Below, one piece after another: positions 23,188-34,667 of a stretch of DNA of 64,000 nucleotides. Made by a program: the position numbers and the translations under genes. Position 1 is the first letter of the stretch. Every line of letters starts with the position of its first letter. The stretch covers positions 11,016,326-11,080,325 of the forward strand of contig NC_039358.1 of assembly GCF_003573695.1 (NCBI RefSeq), given 5' to 3'. The notes below the pieces were generated by a model. The model made no database searches. It had not been told where the DNA came from and worked only from the letters and a program-made list of their open reading frames with translations. The stretch is from Papaver somniferum. Lineage: Eukaryota > Streptophyta > Magnoliopsida > Ranunculales > Papaveraceae.

Positions 23188-23202
23188 TGGTATCAGAGAA
23201 GG
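23188..23202 (+). other. Primer-binding site of E4
   Basis: TGGTATCAGAGAAGG begins two bases after the LTR end; initiator-Met type with a substitution at the end of the core. Confidence 0.85.
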
Positions 23203-23251
23203 CAAACACGTTTAAGACCTCATCAGTCTGTGTTTGTAGCGATCTAACTCT

Positions 23252-24388
23252 ATGGACAAGAGTACTATTTGATAAACACGTCACCAGTAATAAAGATTCT
23301 CTCTCGTCTAAATCTATTAAAGAGAAAAGCTATTCTATCTCGAATATAGAAAAACCTTGTGGTTCGACGAGATAGACAAACAATGGCATGTGTATTCTTG
23401 ATTTCCCTTCGAAAGAGACCTTGTCTTCTAATGAATGGGGTACAGCTGAAGAGAGTAAATTGATTCTAAATCTTGTTAGAATTCAAGCTGTTAGATTGAA
23501 TCAGTTAAGAAACCATGTCAATGTTCTTCTTGGTATTGTAAGAGATTGAAAAGTCCATGGCAACGCTGAATATCAATCTTCATGCTTAACTCTTGAGGCC
23601 AGCCTCGAAAAAGATTCCTTGGATATTGAACATCGTTTGAATAAACTCTTCATTCAAGGATGTTCAAAGAAATCTAATACACCAAGAACTTCTGATGCTT
23701 TTCATTCAGAAGTAAAAACAGGTGTTCCTAATGTTTCTACCAAACTTGGGACACTCTGTACAAGAGACAAATCTTCTGATGATGATATTAAGACAACATC
23801 CTCTGATCATTCTTATGATAAAAAGGTATGTCTTGTTTATGAGACCAAGAGTTCTGCTAGACAAAAGAGAAACTCAAAGTTGAATAAAGACTCCTTAGTT
23901 CAACTTTAACACACCCTGGATCTTATCCTTAAAGGTGTGACTGATATCCGTATGATTGAGCCAATTGGATTTCGTACCTATCCTGTGTATGCTACCAGGA
24001 AAGTCAGTACAGTGAGTTCCTCAAATGTTCAAGGAAGAATAAACGTCTGGATAAATATCGTACATAGGAAGTTCAACGCCGTGTCTCTATAAGCAACGTT
24101 ATTCCTGTTGATAAATTCATCCCAGAAGAAAGGGAAATCGATGAGATGAGAAACGATATTAAAGAGATAATTGTAAGGTACAAAGAGCTTGTCGAAAGAT
24201 TATCCTCTTCCTCATGTCAAGACACTTCTAGTAAGGAGTCTAACTCTGTCTCTTATCTTGATGATAGTAAATTTTATGATAATTTCTCATGTCAAACAGG
24301 ATTTCTCTCTAAGACTAAGAGGAAAAACAAACTTAACCAAAAACACAAAACTCTTAATGAGCCCGTGGCTTGTACTTGTATTAATTAA
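23252..24388 (+). pseudogene. E4 ORF1, gag-like
   Basis: Third copy of the family-B ORF1. ATG at 23252 (MDKSTI) runs into an early stop through a small deletion. The longest open stretches are 23619-23909 (with KVCLVYETKSSARQK) and 24146-24388 (MRNDIKEIIVRYKELVERL). The intervening segment keeps LDLILKGVTDIRM and IGFRTYPVYATRKVS in frame with its relatives. It is Lys/Ser-rich, predicted helical, with no recognisable catalytic motif. Position after the PBS and length near 380 residues suggest a Gag-type protein of a non-autonomous element. Confidence 0.6.
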
Positions 24389-24776
24389 TCACAAGGTTCG
24401 AGAGCTTACTCATAAAAAATCATGTTGAGTAAGTTGTGCTAAAAACAGGTATACTTGTTGCTTGCATCTGTTAAGTTCAGCTATTTTCTTATCGTCCATA
24501 GCTAAACTTATGTTGACAGATCCGCTAAGATCAAGTATTGGTTAAGTCAAACGAAAATGTTGCATGTAATCTTAAATTTGTGTTTAGTTCCTACTTCAAA
24601 TAGCTTAAGGACTTTATTTTCAAATGGGTATTTGTTGTACTCGAACGGATTCTGTTCTGACCCGAGTCAACTTTTTTGATGAAACCCTAAATGGTCGTCC
24701 CCAAAAATAAATATCCAACTTCTTAGGGTTACAAGTCATGTACGTGTACTCCTGGTTGTTCTCATATTTTTCAAGA

Positions 24777-25253
24777 ATGTATTCCTCCTCTTCTTGCTAT
24801 GGTGGTTTTGCAAAAGGATTCCTTGACAAAGGTGTTGAGGTTGATTCTTAGAGGAAGAGAACACTTGTATATGAAGATCATCCAAATGCCTCATGCTTCT
24901 TTGCTTATACTCATGAAGATGCTGAAAAGGATGATATGATCTCTGCTGAAGTCATTCATGACATTCTTAAGTACTTTGGGGAAGCAAAACAACTGCTTGT
25001 TGACACTCTTAAAGGTCTTGATATGGTGAAAACTGAGTTGGAAAAGGTTGTGTCTGACCTTGGTCTCATAAAATCTCAAATCAAGGATCTTAAAGAAGAT
25101 AATCATATCTCCGTTGATACTGAGAAGGCTGTCAATCACAAGCTTGAAGACTTCTTGTCTCGTATGGATCCTGAACCTCCCTGTTCATGTTCGTTGTTGA
25201 GGATGCACCGGAATCCGTTTCCCTTTAGCTTGTCATCTGTTTTACATACCTAG
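24777..25253 (+). pseudogene. E4 ORF2, small helical protein
   Basis: ATG at 24777 gives MYSSSSCYGGFAKGFLDKG. One TAG (24849-24851) breaks an otherwise open frame through YAYTHEDAEKDDMISAEV, a Leu-rich helix (AEVIHDILKYFGEAKQLLVD) and a heptad-like segment LGLIKSQIKDLKEDN. The copy at 29060-29470 has the same ATG-to-motif spacing (159 bp), so the start is well supported. About 140-158 residues. I do not recognise the family; the layout of a Ser-rich N-terminus plus long helix hints at a coiled-coil accessory protein. Confidence 0.55.
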
Positions 25254-26152
25254 TATGTCTTCTTTTTGGATTAGTTGGAAGAATAACAGTGTTTTGAATA
25301 GCGAAGATTGTGACTACACATAGCTATTTTTGTTTTCATCTTCTTATGGTATTTTTTAGGTTTATTTTTTTTTAAATTCTAAAAATATTTGGAGGATGAT
25401 ATTATTGCAGTATTAATCTGTTTTGAAGTATTTCAATATTTTATGGGATATGTATTGTTTGCGTCCGTGAACTTGAAGGTCCCATATTTTGTCAAAAGTA
25501 AAGTCGTTCATAAATTGATATTCGTATTGATGAATGGACGAATGGACTTTTGACAATTACGAGAGTTATGCCTATGTAGTCATTTATTTGATGGAAAATA
25601 GGATGAAATCGTTTGTAAGAAAAAGATAAATTCTATTATGTCGTTATGCATATAGTGATGGAAAATAGAATAGATCCTTGTATGTTATCCACGGTATTGA
25701 TCTTCATTGATCCATTTTGTTATGTATTACCACGAAGGATCCATTGTGTGTCTTATGTTGAGCACGATACAACTAAGTCGATTATTCTTATTGACTTGGT
25801 TGGTTGTTCCGTGAGATACTATATGTTGAGCATTCTTAAACTAAATTAATCATCTTGGTTGGTTATTTATTTATTTGCTCTGAAATTCTTCTTTTGTCGA
25901 GCAAAACAAATGACAATTAAATTGATCACTTTTGTGATTAGTTTGGTTGTTTGTATTCCAATTAGATTAATTATAGGCTCTCTTGTAATTAATCTAGTTG
26001 AGTTTTCATATATTCCACAAGTTCTTGTGTTGAGTATATGAATGACTATACTAATCATGTTTTATTGGTTAATGTAGTCATATATTCCGTAAGGTTTTCC
26101 TTATGTTGAGTATTTGAACGTTTAAGTTAGTCATCTCCGTATGATTGAAGCT
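25254..26152 (+). other. E4 3' untranslated interior with array
   Basis: No gene. TTATGTTGAGCA-like cores occur near 25752, 25820, 26022 and 26101. The interior stops abruptly at about 26152, fused to LTR sequence equivalent to 22050 onward. Confidence 0.6.
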
Positions 26153-27286
26153 ATATAAAGGAGACATCTAGCATTGTGAAAAACCAATCCCCACACGTCT
26201 GTGTGATACTAGTGCGCTCGCTAGAGTCGATTATCCTCTAACCTTTGGTTTTCTTCTCTAAAACCAGGTTAACGACTTAAAGACTTCATTGGGATTGTGA
26301 AGGCAGATCGATACTACTTTTATCGTAGTTGTTTGATCTGATCTTGCATCTTCTATCATACAAGTACAATCTATTGATTGACTTGAGATCGTGAGAGTTC
26401 TCCGATATGCAAGATACATAAGTCACAAACATCTTCATCTCATTGTTTGTGATTCCTCGACATCCTCTTGTGTAGTCAAGTAAGATTTTTGAGAGGTGAT
26501 TTATTAATCTAGGATGTTCTTAGGGGAATATAAGACCGGATTATCAATTGGTCCCTGTTCACCTTGATTTCATATCATAAGACGAAACAAACCTAGGGTT
26601 TTTCGTTAGAAGACAGATTTATCCTTTGATAGACTTTTCTGTGTGAGACAGATTTGTTTATTATCAAGTCTGCGATTTTGGGTTGCATCAACTCTTAGTT
26701 GTGGGTGAGATCAGCTAAGGGAATCAAGTGCGTAGTGTCCTTCTGGGATCAGAGGTGTAGGGAGTAAAACTGTACCTTGGACCAGTGGGAGACTTATTTG
26801 GGGTTCAACTATAGTCCACTCTGAAGTTAGATTTTAGTAGGATAGTGTCTGTAGCGGCTTAATACAGTGTGTATTCAATATGGACTAGGTCCCGTGGGTT
26901 TTCTGCATTTGCGGTTTCCTCGTTAACAAAACTTCTGGTGTCTGTGTTATTTCTTTTCCGCATTATATTTATATAATTGAAATAATACAGGATGTGTGTT
27001 AAGATCATCAATTGGAAATCCAACCTTTGGTTGTTGATTGATATTGATTGATCCTTGGACATTGGTCTTTGGTACCGTCCAAGTTATTCCTTGTGTTTGA
27101 TTAAAGAACCGCTATTGTTTTAGCTTGAGTAAATCAAAACAAGTGAGAGATATTAACTCCTTGAGATACTTTAATCTAGATTGAGTCTGACTGTCTATTT
27201 GACTCTCTAGCAAAGTATTTCGGAGTTAGTCCATAAAAATTGCTAAGAGAAATATTGTGTGGTGTTGTTAGACCCCCTCTTTTTTA
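26153..27286 (+). mobile_element. E4 3' LTR, 5'-truncated
   Basis: Matches the last 1.13 kb of 20760-23185, including the conserved block at about 26850-26930. It ends in a T-run before CATAC. The PPT and the first 1.3 kb of the LTR are deleted. Confidence 0.8.
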
Positions 27287-27341
27287 CATACATATTGTTA
27301 AGCGAAATATTAGGTGTGGTTATTGTAGCCCCCCTTTTTTA
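27287..27341 (+). mobile_element. Tail of the B1 3' LTR after E4
   Basis: CATACATATTGTTAAGCG through to the CCCCCCTTTTTT tract matches 735-791. It is directly followed by a PBS and a second interior, so this LTR is shared by two interiors. Confidence 0.75.
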
Positions 27342-27342
27342 A

Positions 27343-27357
27343 TTAGTATCAAAGCAG
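27343..27357 (+). other. Primer-binding site of the second B interior (mutated)
   Basis: TTAGTATCAAAGCAG: the initiator-Met PBS with G-to-A changes, consistent with age or deamination at methylated cytosines on the other strand. Confidence 0.7.
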
Positions 27358-27407
27358 GCAAACACGTTTAAGACCTTACAAGTATGCGTTTGTAGCGATA
27401 TGACTCT

Positions 27408-28594
27408 ATGGACAAGAGTAGTATCTCTGATAAACGCGTCACCAGAAATAAAAGATCTGTCTCGTCTATTTCTATTAAAGAGAAATATTCTTCAATATCA
27501 AATATAGACGAACCTTGTGTTCTAATTAGATAGACAGAATCCTACATATGTTATTCTGATTACCCTTCAAAAGAGTTTATCTCTCTAAATGAACGGGAAA
27601 CAGCTGAAGAGAGTGATTTGTAACTAAATATCGTTATAATCCAAGATAATAGATTTAATCGGTTAAAATATCATGTCGATGCTCTCCTTGGTGTTATAAG
27701 GGACTGCAATTTCAAAGAAAATACTGAAGATCATTCTTCATGTATATCTCTTAAGGAAAGCCACAAAAAGGAAGTTTTGGAAATTGAACATCGCTTGAGT
27801 AAACTTTCTATTCAAGGATGCTCTATGTAGTCCAACATATCAAGCACTTCTGCTACGACTGAAAATGTTCCAGCTGCAGAAGTAAAATCGGAATCCCTTC
27901 CAATCAGAAAAGATGTTTTAGTCTCCTTCAATCAAGGATGTTCTACATCACATGGAAGGAAGAAATCTCTTAACGAGATTGTTAAGACTGTATTGTCTAA
28001 TCACTCTTGTGATCAGAAAGCATGTATCTTTTGTGAGGCTAAAGGTTCTGTTAAACAAAAGACAAACTCTAGGTTGAATAAAAATTCTTTTGTTCGACTT
28101 TAACATACCTTAGACTTAATCCTCAAAAGTGTAACTGAAATTCGTATGTCCAAACCAACTGGTTTTCATACTTACCCTGTGTATGCTACCAGTAAAATCA
28201 GTTCAATGAGTTCTTCAAATGCTCCGAAGCAGAACAGAAGTCTTAACATAAACATTTAAGGAATGAACAAATCTCTTCTACCGTTAAAAGAGAAGATAAT
28301 GTTGCCCTTGATGTGAATAAGATTCCAGGACAAAGGAGCAAAAATGATGATATGAGAAACATCTTGAATGAGATGATTAAAATAAATAAAGAAACTATCA
28401 ACATATTGTCAATTCCCTCAAGGAAAAAATCCTCTGGTAAGGACTCAGTTTATGTCTCTTATTTTGATGACAGTAAACTTTATGATAATTTCTCACATCA
28501 AAAAGGATCGTTTTCTAGATTCGGAAGGAAAAAGATATTCGACCAAAAACATAATTCTTTCAATGAGCTCAGTGCTCATACTTGTGCTAATTAA
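27408..28594 (+). pseudogene. B2 ORF1, gag-like
   Basis: Copy of 858-2042. ATG at 27408 (MDKSSISDKRVTRNK); the frame then breaks near 27533. The last open stretch (28313-28594) is better preserved than in B1: MNKIPGQRSKNDDMRNILNE, then KDSVYVSYFDDSKLYDNF, ending ELSAHTCAN and a stop. It confirms that the B1 C-terminus has a frameshift near 1870. No catalytic motif. Same interpretation as the other two copies: probable structural protein of a non-autonomous copia-like family. Confidence 0.6.
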
Positions 28595-29059
28595 TCACTA
28601 GGGTTAAAGGACTTACTCAAAAAAATCATGTTGAGTAAGGTGTGTTATTAATCAGGTATTCTGTTGGCAATTTTTTCCTGTTTAGTCAAGTTATTTTCTT
28701 ATAGTCTATAGCTAAACTTTTGACTGCAAACAAGCCTTGCTAAGTTTTGGTTGAGTCTAAAGTTTTTTTTTCTTTTAAATGACGTTGTCTTTGCAACCAC
28801 GTTGCTTGATACTCTTGTGTTCTAAATTGCTTCTCTATTGTGATGGAATTTATTGAGCCATTTATGAATTTTCATGTAGCAAAAAAACATTTAGTCTTAA
28901 GTTTCTCCTTGGGTCGGGTTGTGTTCGTACGGGTACCCCTGTTACTGTTAAGAATCAATTCTTAGAAACCCTAAAGGTCACCTTCTCTGAGAAACCATAT
29001 AAATACCAAACCACTGAGTCACGTATGCGTACTATGGGTTAGTTTGTGTTTTGTCAAGA

Positions 29060-29470
29060 ATGTCTTCCTCTTCACGTTCGTGTGGTTTTACAAGAGGCTT
29101 TCTTGATAACAATATTGGTTTCGAGTCTAAGGAGGAAGAAAATAACCCTAGTAGAATACAATCATCCTAATGCCCATGTTACTATGCCTATACTCATGAG
29201 GATTTTGAGAAGGAGGATATGGTTTCTGTTGAAGTGGTTCACGACTTTCTTAAGTATTTTGAGGAGGCAAAACTGCAGTTCGTTGATACTCTAAAAAGTC
29301 TCCATATGTTGAAAACTGAGTTGAAAAAGGTTACCTCTGACCTTGGTCTCATAAAATCTCACATCAATGATATTCACAAAGAGAACCTCTTCTTCGAAGA
29401 TGCAACGGATGTTGTCAATCACAATCTCAAAGACCCCAAGACTCGTGAGGATCCTGAACCATCTATATGA
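29060..29470 (+). pseudogene. B2 ORF2, small helical protein
   Basis: ATG at 29060 (MSSSSRSCGFTRGFLDN), one in-frame stop at 29168-29170, then YAYTHEDFEKEDMVSVEV, the helix VVHDFLKYFEEAKLQFVD and the end PKTREDPEPSI. Total 136 residues if the stop is read through. This is the most complete copy and shows what B1 lost by its 302-bp deletion. Function unknown. Confidence 0.55.
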
Positions 29471-30565
29471 CCTTAGTTCATGTTCGGCCATGGCACTGGA
29501 GTTTGTTTTTGTTTCTTAGCTTGTTGATTTTGTTTGCCTAGTAAATCTTTTTTTTTTTGTTTTGTTTAGAAGAATAACTAGAGTTTGGAATATCCATTAT
29601 TATGATTACACATAGCTATGTCCAACGTTTTCATCTTCATGTTTTTAGGTTTATTTGTTTAAATTCTAAAATTGTTTGGAAGATGATTTTTGCAGTATTT
29701 ATCTTTATGGTTTTATATATTGCAATTTTTTATGGGATATGTGTGTTTGTGTCCGTGAACTATTATTTTCCCATACCTTGTCAAAATTTAAGTCTTTAGT
29801 AAGTCTATATCCATGTATTGATAAAAGAATGAATGGACTTTTGGAAAATACAAAAGTTAAGCCTATTATGTCAATTATTGATGGAAGATAGTTTAAAATA
29901 TTTTGTTTACAAGGATTATGTCTATTGTATGTAATTGTGCAAATGGTGATGGAAAATAGAATGAATCCTTGTTCATTCAATAGTATTTGGTCGATCTCCG
30001 GTCTAAATTTTTTGTGCATATAATTTGTTGTTCCATAAAGTGTCTTATGTTGAGCACTATCGACCGAGTTATCATAGCTTAGTTGTTTCTTCTTGAGGTA
30101 CTTTATGTCAGGCGCGTTCAAGTTAATTAATCATCCTTGTTTGGTTATTTAGTTGTTGCTCCGTAAGTTTTCTTATGTCAAGCATAACCAATTAAAATAA
30201 TTACTTTTTGCGGTTAATTTGGTTGTGTATTCCGATTAGATTAATTGTGGGTTCTCTTATGATTAATCTAATTGAATATTTTTGAGTCTCCATAAGTTCA
30301 CTTATGTCGAGCATTTCCAATTATATTAATCATGGGTTCTCTTGTGGTTAATTTCATTGAATATTTTGGATTCAAATCCATACTTGTATGTAAGTTGTTA
30401 TGTCCAAAGAAATCCTTCTTTTCTTTCGAAATTAAGGTCGCTCTTGTTATCCTTTCGGGAATGATATATTATGGGGGAGAGTTCTTAATTAAACATGTGT
30501 CCAATTGCCAAATCTTTGTGGGGAGTGCGGCTGTGGAATATTATAAGGGTTATCTTGTATCTTTA
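29471..30565 (+). other. B2 3' untranslated interior with array
   Basis: No gene. Close copy of 2618-3712, with TTATGTTGAGCA-like cores near 30045, 30172 and 30300. It ends with CTTTA at 30561-30565, exactly where the B1 copy meets E2. Confidence 0.65.
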
Positions 30566-31538
30566 TGAAAAGGCGAGGGTACCCAAATATACCTCAAGCT
30601 AAAACTTTTCCTACCTATAAGTCCTTTCTCCGAAAGTGATTGTCTATGGACCGAGTCGAGACAATACAACTAATCGGTTCACACTTCATGTGATCGTCTA
30701 TGGATACGAGATCGAGACAATACAACAGCGAAGTATGTTTACTTGATACAAAGGTTCGGACTTAACCAAACACAATAAGATTGTTTATCAATTAAAAGGA
30801 ATTAACGTTTGTGTAATTTACTTTAATTATAATAAAACAATTATAATGCGGAAAATAAAAGTAAATGACACAACAACATTTTGTTAACGAGGAAACCGCA
30901 AATGAAGAAAAACCCCAGGACCTAGTCAGGTCTAGATCTATCTTATGTTCAATCACCCAAAGTTAATCGTTTAAGATTAAGACAACAACACCTTTAATCC
31001 GAAGAACCGTGTTGATGCTGATCTACTTAATTAATTAATCCAATCTACCACAAGGATAAACCGATTATTAATTGGATTCTCTTTTACCGAAAAAAGTATT
31101 GTGCACAACAAAGATTATAAAACCTAAGTCAGATCTTTAATATCTTTTTCTTCTTCAAATATTCTTAAATCTTCAATAAAAACCTGCACACAATCACTTG
31201 AATCTCTTGTGATCAATCACGCACAAAATGGAGTCTGTTAACAATGGATTATCACAAGATCGTCTTTGGAACTAACAAAAGTCTAAAGATCCCTGTCGAA
31301 ACTATGGACCAGTTTGAGTGAATCTTATATCAGAAGAGAAGATTCTCAAGAATAAACAAACTAGGTGCAATCATATTTCAACCACCGTTAGTCAATCAAA
31401 TTAATCGAAAACAAAGATAAACCGCAATTATCTAGTTTCCCACCAACAGGTCGTGCTAGAGCTTCTCAATCCCAAAGAATAATTTAAACTGAGAGGCTGT
31501 AAGAGATTTCGCCTAATAGGTTACTCTCCTCTTCGAAT
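30566..31538 (-). mobile_element. E2' 3' LTR fragment (family A), left arm of inverted repeat
   Basis: Starts TGAAAAGGCGAGGG at the same target position as E2. About 270 bp are missing at 30926 relative to 4073-4340. At about 31535 it switches into plus-strand LTR through a short GAATTA overlap. Confidence 0.85.
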
Positions 31539-33032
31539 TATTAATGTGCATTTACTAATTAGATTTTCCGAGAGATTTCGATTGTTATTTTTTGACAGAG
31601 CATTTCCAGGAATTTTGAAAACAGAATTTGTGCATTTATGAATATCTTAAGAATATTTTCGGTTTTGGAAATTCTTTGGTGTCTAAACTTCCTTGTCTAT
31701 AAATACACGAAGTTTGTCTTTCTAGCAAACTAATCCTTCGTAACATTTGACTTTCTCTTTTGTCATTGTTACTGGTGTACCCTCTTATCGGCGAGGAGAG
31801 TAATCTAATTAGGTGAAATATCTTACGACCCCTCGTTTTAAAGTCTTCTTTGGGATTGAGAATCTCTAGCACGACCCGTTGGTGGGAAACTAGATAATTG
31901 CGGTTTATCTTTGTTTTCGATTGATTTGATTGACTAACGGTGGTTGAAATCTGATTCCACCTAGTTTGATTATTCTTGAGAATCTTCTCTTCTGATATAA
32001 GATTCACTCAAACTAGTTCAGAGTTTCGACAGGGATCTTTAGAGTGTTATTAGTTCTAAAGAAGGTTTTATGATAATCAATTGTTAACAGACTCCGTTCT
32101 GTGCGTGATTGATCACAAGAGATTCAAGTGATTGTGTGCAGGTGTTTATAGAAGATTTATGAAGATTTGAAGACAAAGAAGATATTGAAGATATGACTTG
32201 GGTTTTATAATATTTGGTGTGCACAGTACTTGTTTCGGTAAAAGAGGATCCAATTAATAATCAGTTTATCCTTGTGGTAGATTGGATTGATTAATTGAGT
32301 AGATCGGCATCAACACGGTTCTTCGTGATTAAAGGTATTCATTGGATTAATTTTAAACTGATTACCTTAGGGTGATTAAACATAAGATAGATCTATACCC
32401 GACGAAGGATTTTATGTTGAGATAAATGGAAGAGCCTTTGTCTGATTCATATCACTTGGTTGAAGAGAGTTGATACCAAACAGATTTCTTGTTCCTATAC
32501 TGTTTGGAATACGAACCAAAGTGATTGTTCCAAGTACGTGACTTATTCACAAGTCGGAGGCGTGGGAATACAGACGAAACTAAGTATACTATAGAGTTAC
32601 TTGGTCTCAACTATACGAAGTTAGGTGTAATTTTGTGTAGCGGCTTAATCCTGTGAGTATTCAATTCTGGACTAGGTCCCGGGGTTTTTCTTCATTTGCG
32701 GTTTACTCGTTAACAAAATCTTGTTGTTTCATTTACTTTTATTTTCCGCATTATAATTATTTTATTATAATTAAATTAAATTACACAAACGTTAATTCCT
32801 ATTTACTTGATAAGAAATCCTATTGTGTTTGGTTAAGTACGAACCTTTATATCAAGTAAATATACTTCGTTGTTGTATTGTCTCGATCTCGTATCCATAG
32901 ACGATCACACGAAGTGTGGACCGATTAGTTGTATTGTCTCAACTCAGTATATAGACAATCACTTTCGGAGAAAGGACTTATAGGTAGGAAAAGTTTTATC
33001 TTGAGGTATATTTGGGTACCCTCGCCTTTTCA
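31539..33032 (+). mobile_element. Family-A LTR fragment, plus orientation, right arm
   Basis: Begins mid-LTR (TTAATGTGCATTTACT), has the TATA motif TATAAATA at 31698-31705 and the conserved block at about 32637-32712, and ends CTCGCCTTTTCA. No PBS follows; instead E2' interior in minus orientation begins. The stretch 31786-33032 is the inverse of 30566-31538. Confidence 0.85.
31698..31705 (+). promoter_or_regulatory. TATA box in the plus-oriented family-A LTR
   Basis: TATAAATA in the same flanking context as 5041-5048 inverted. Confidence 0.5.
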
Positions 33033-33231
33033 GAATCCATTGCGCTTTGGTTGGATCTTGTATGTCGTAAACCAACAGACATGACTCATCTTGTGATCCA
33101 ACTGAGCTATCAGAGTCATAATCAGACATAATGCCTTTATTCTTTCTCTCTGTATTGATTCCTTGAAAATCCTTAACCTTTTGATCTTCCTCCTTATTAG
33201 TCTTTGAGACACTACGAGTTAATGGAGGCAT
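33033..33231 (-). pseudogene. E2' ORF2, N-terminal half without the gypsy insertion
   Basis: ATG at 33231 gives MPPLTRSVSKTNKEE, an acidic MSDYDSDSSVGSQDES stretch, then YDIQDPTKAQWI, where it runs into LTR sequence. Open throughout, so it shows the natural protein across the point where G1 split E2. Any residues beyond 33033 in this frame (to 32959) are LTR-derived. Family not recognised. Confidence 0.6.
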
Positions 33232-33599
33232 GATCGTTTATGAACGAATATAAAGGATTATTCAGGGTTTCGAACATAGACAAGAGAATGTTTTTCCTTT
33301 TAAAAGAGATAACTTTCGGACCAAACAACCGAAAAATAGAAGGCTATATATTTTGTTTCCTTAGTTCGAAATACTCAAGATGGAAGGATTGTTAAAAATC
33401 CAAAAATTCCAAATAACACCTATTTTTGGAAAATCATGTTAAACATGAACATTTTTGACTTTCATGGATTCGCAGCAACACATATACTACCACTTTTTTT
33501 TTCTTCTGATAAACAACTACACAAACATTGTGCTCCTGTTTTATTGTGTCTTTCCCTTCAAAGATTGAGCACGAAAAGATGAGAAAGCACAATATATGA

Positions 33600-34638
33600 T
33601 ACAACAAAGTTTTATCGGAGAATGCTCTTTCCAGCTTACCGTAAATATCAGAAACATAGTTCATGTTTCTTTTAGGGAATTTCTGTCCAAAATATTTTCT
33701 CCCAAGACGATGATCTTTTCTAAATCTAGAGATATGATCATGTGGAAAAAAATGTACTAATGTGAGAATTCTCGGAGATATCTAGATCTCTCTTAATTCT
33801 TCTAATGAGATTTTCATAAGATTTTCTCATTCTAAGGACTTCTTTATTATTTACGTTAGTGTGATCATCTGAAACAACTATCAAAAATTCCTGTTTGTTT
33901 CTTTTGGCAGAGATTCTCTTTTTCCCTTCCTTATGAAGTCGTTCCTCATCAAAACCAGAACCGTTTTGATATTGGTGCGGAGGAAACTTTTTTCAGAAGC
34001 GATTATCAACTCTTTCCTTTGACTCCTTTGAGTTGATATTATTGGGATGTAGTATAATTTGTCTTTCTACTGAGGAATAATCTTTCAGTTTTTTAAGACA
34101 AGAAACTTCTTTCAAAAATTTTACCACCGTATGTTGAAGAAGTATAAGTTTCCTGTCAAGTGACTGAAAATTGTATTCCTTAGAGTCATCACGGAATCGG
34201 TTCAAATTTTCCTTTGGACAAGATTTCGTTTGATCATCAGTAGATCTAGAAACTTCTTTCTCATCCTTTTCTAACTTGATGTAGTTAGGAAAACTACCAT
34301 CATCTTGATCCGTTTCAGATGTGATTAACCCGGTTTTTTCACAATCTGTAAAAGTCGAGCAAGGACTTTTAGTTTCCTCATCAGAAGAAATCACAACAAC
34401 ATCATTAGTCAGAATCATATGACATGTCTCTTTATCTGTAAGAGATTTACCAAGATCTTCTAGTTTGACAGCGAGATCCATCTTCTCTTTGGCTAGACAA
34501 TTCAATTCAATGTCTTCTTCTCTGATCTCCTTCTTAAGAAGATATGACTCTGTCTTTAAAATAAACAATTTAGAAGACAGAGGTTGTATAGGGTTTAGGA
34601 GTTTTACCAACTCTTTGTCACCATCTTCTTTTTCCTCA
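33600..34638 (-). pseudogene. E2' ORF1, gag-position coiled-coil protein
   Basis: Copy of E2 ORF1. An uninterrupted 205-residue stretch (34610-33993) spans the join that is broken in E2: LVKLLNPIQPLSSKLF, an acidic/helical middle (SSDEETKS), NRFRDDSKEYNFQSLDRKL and a basic end. After a stop at 33993 the frame continues as GSGFDEERLHKEGKKR and NNKEVLRMRKSYENLI. The N-terminus is missing because the element is cut at about 34638 next to gypsy G3. No CCHC or catalytic motif. Confidence 0.6.
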
Positions 34639-34656
34639 ACCTAGCAAATAATAAGT

Positions 34657-34667
34657 TTCGGGGTATT
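34657..34667 (+). other. Polypurine tract of G3
   Basis: TTCGGGGTATT directly precedes TGATAGACG. With it, the following LTR is a 3' LTR whose own interior has been lost upstream. Confidence 0.6.

Larger units (their letters stand above)
20760..27286 (+). mobile_element. E4, family-B element nested in the B1 LTR
   Basis: Full 5' LTR (20760-23185), PBS, ORF1 and ORF2 remnants, repeat-bearing 3' region, and a 3' LTR that has lost its first 1.3 kb together with the PPT. Near-perfect TSDs show that it inserted whole and was trimmed internally later. No pol genes are present. Confidence 0.8.

Noticed and set aside
31636..32007. 123-residue ORF (also 45262-45633) starting MNLISEEKILKNNQTRW
   Set aside because: It occurs twice at similar length, but it is antisense to LTR transcription around the TATA region and is broken in the E2, E8 and E9 LTR copies. 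I treat it as chance openness of a conserved LTR stretch.
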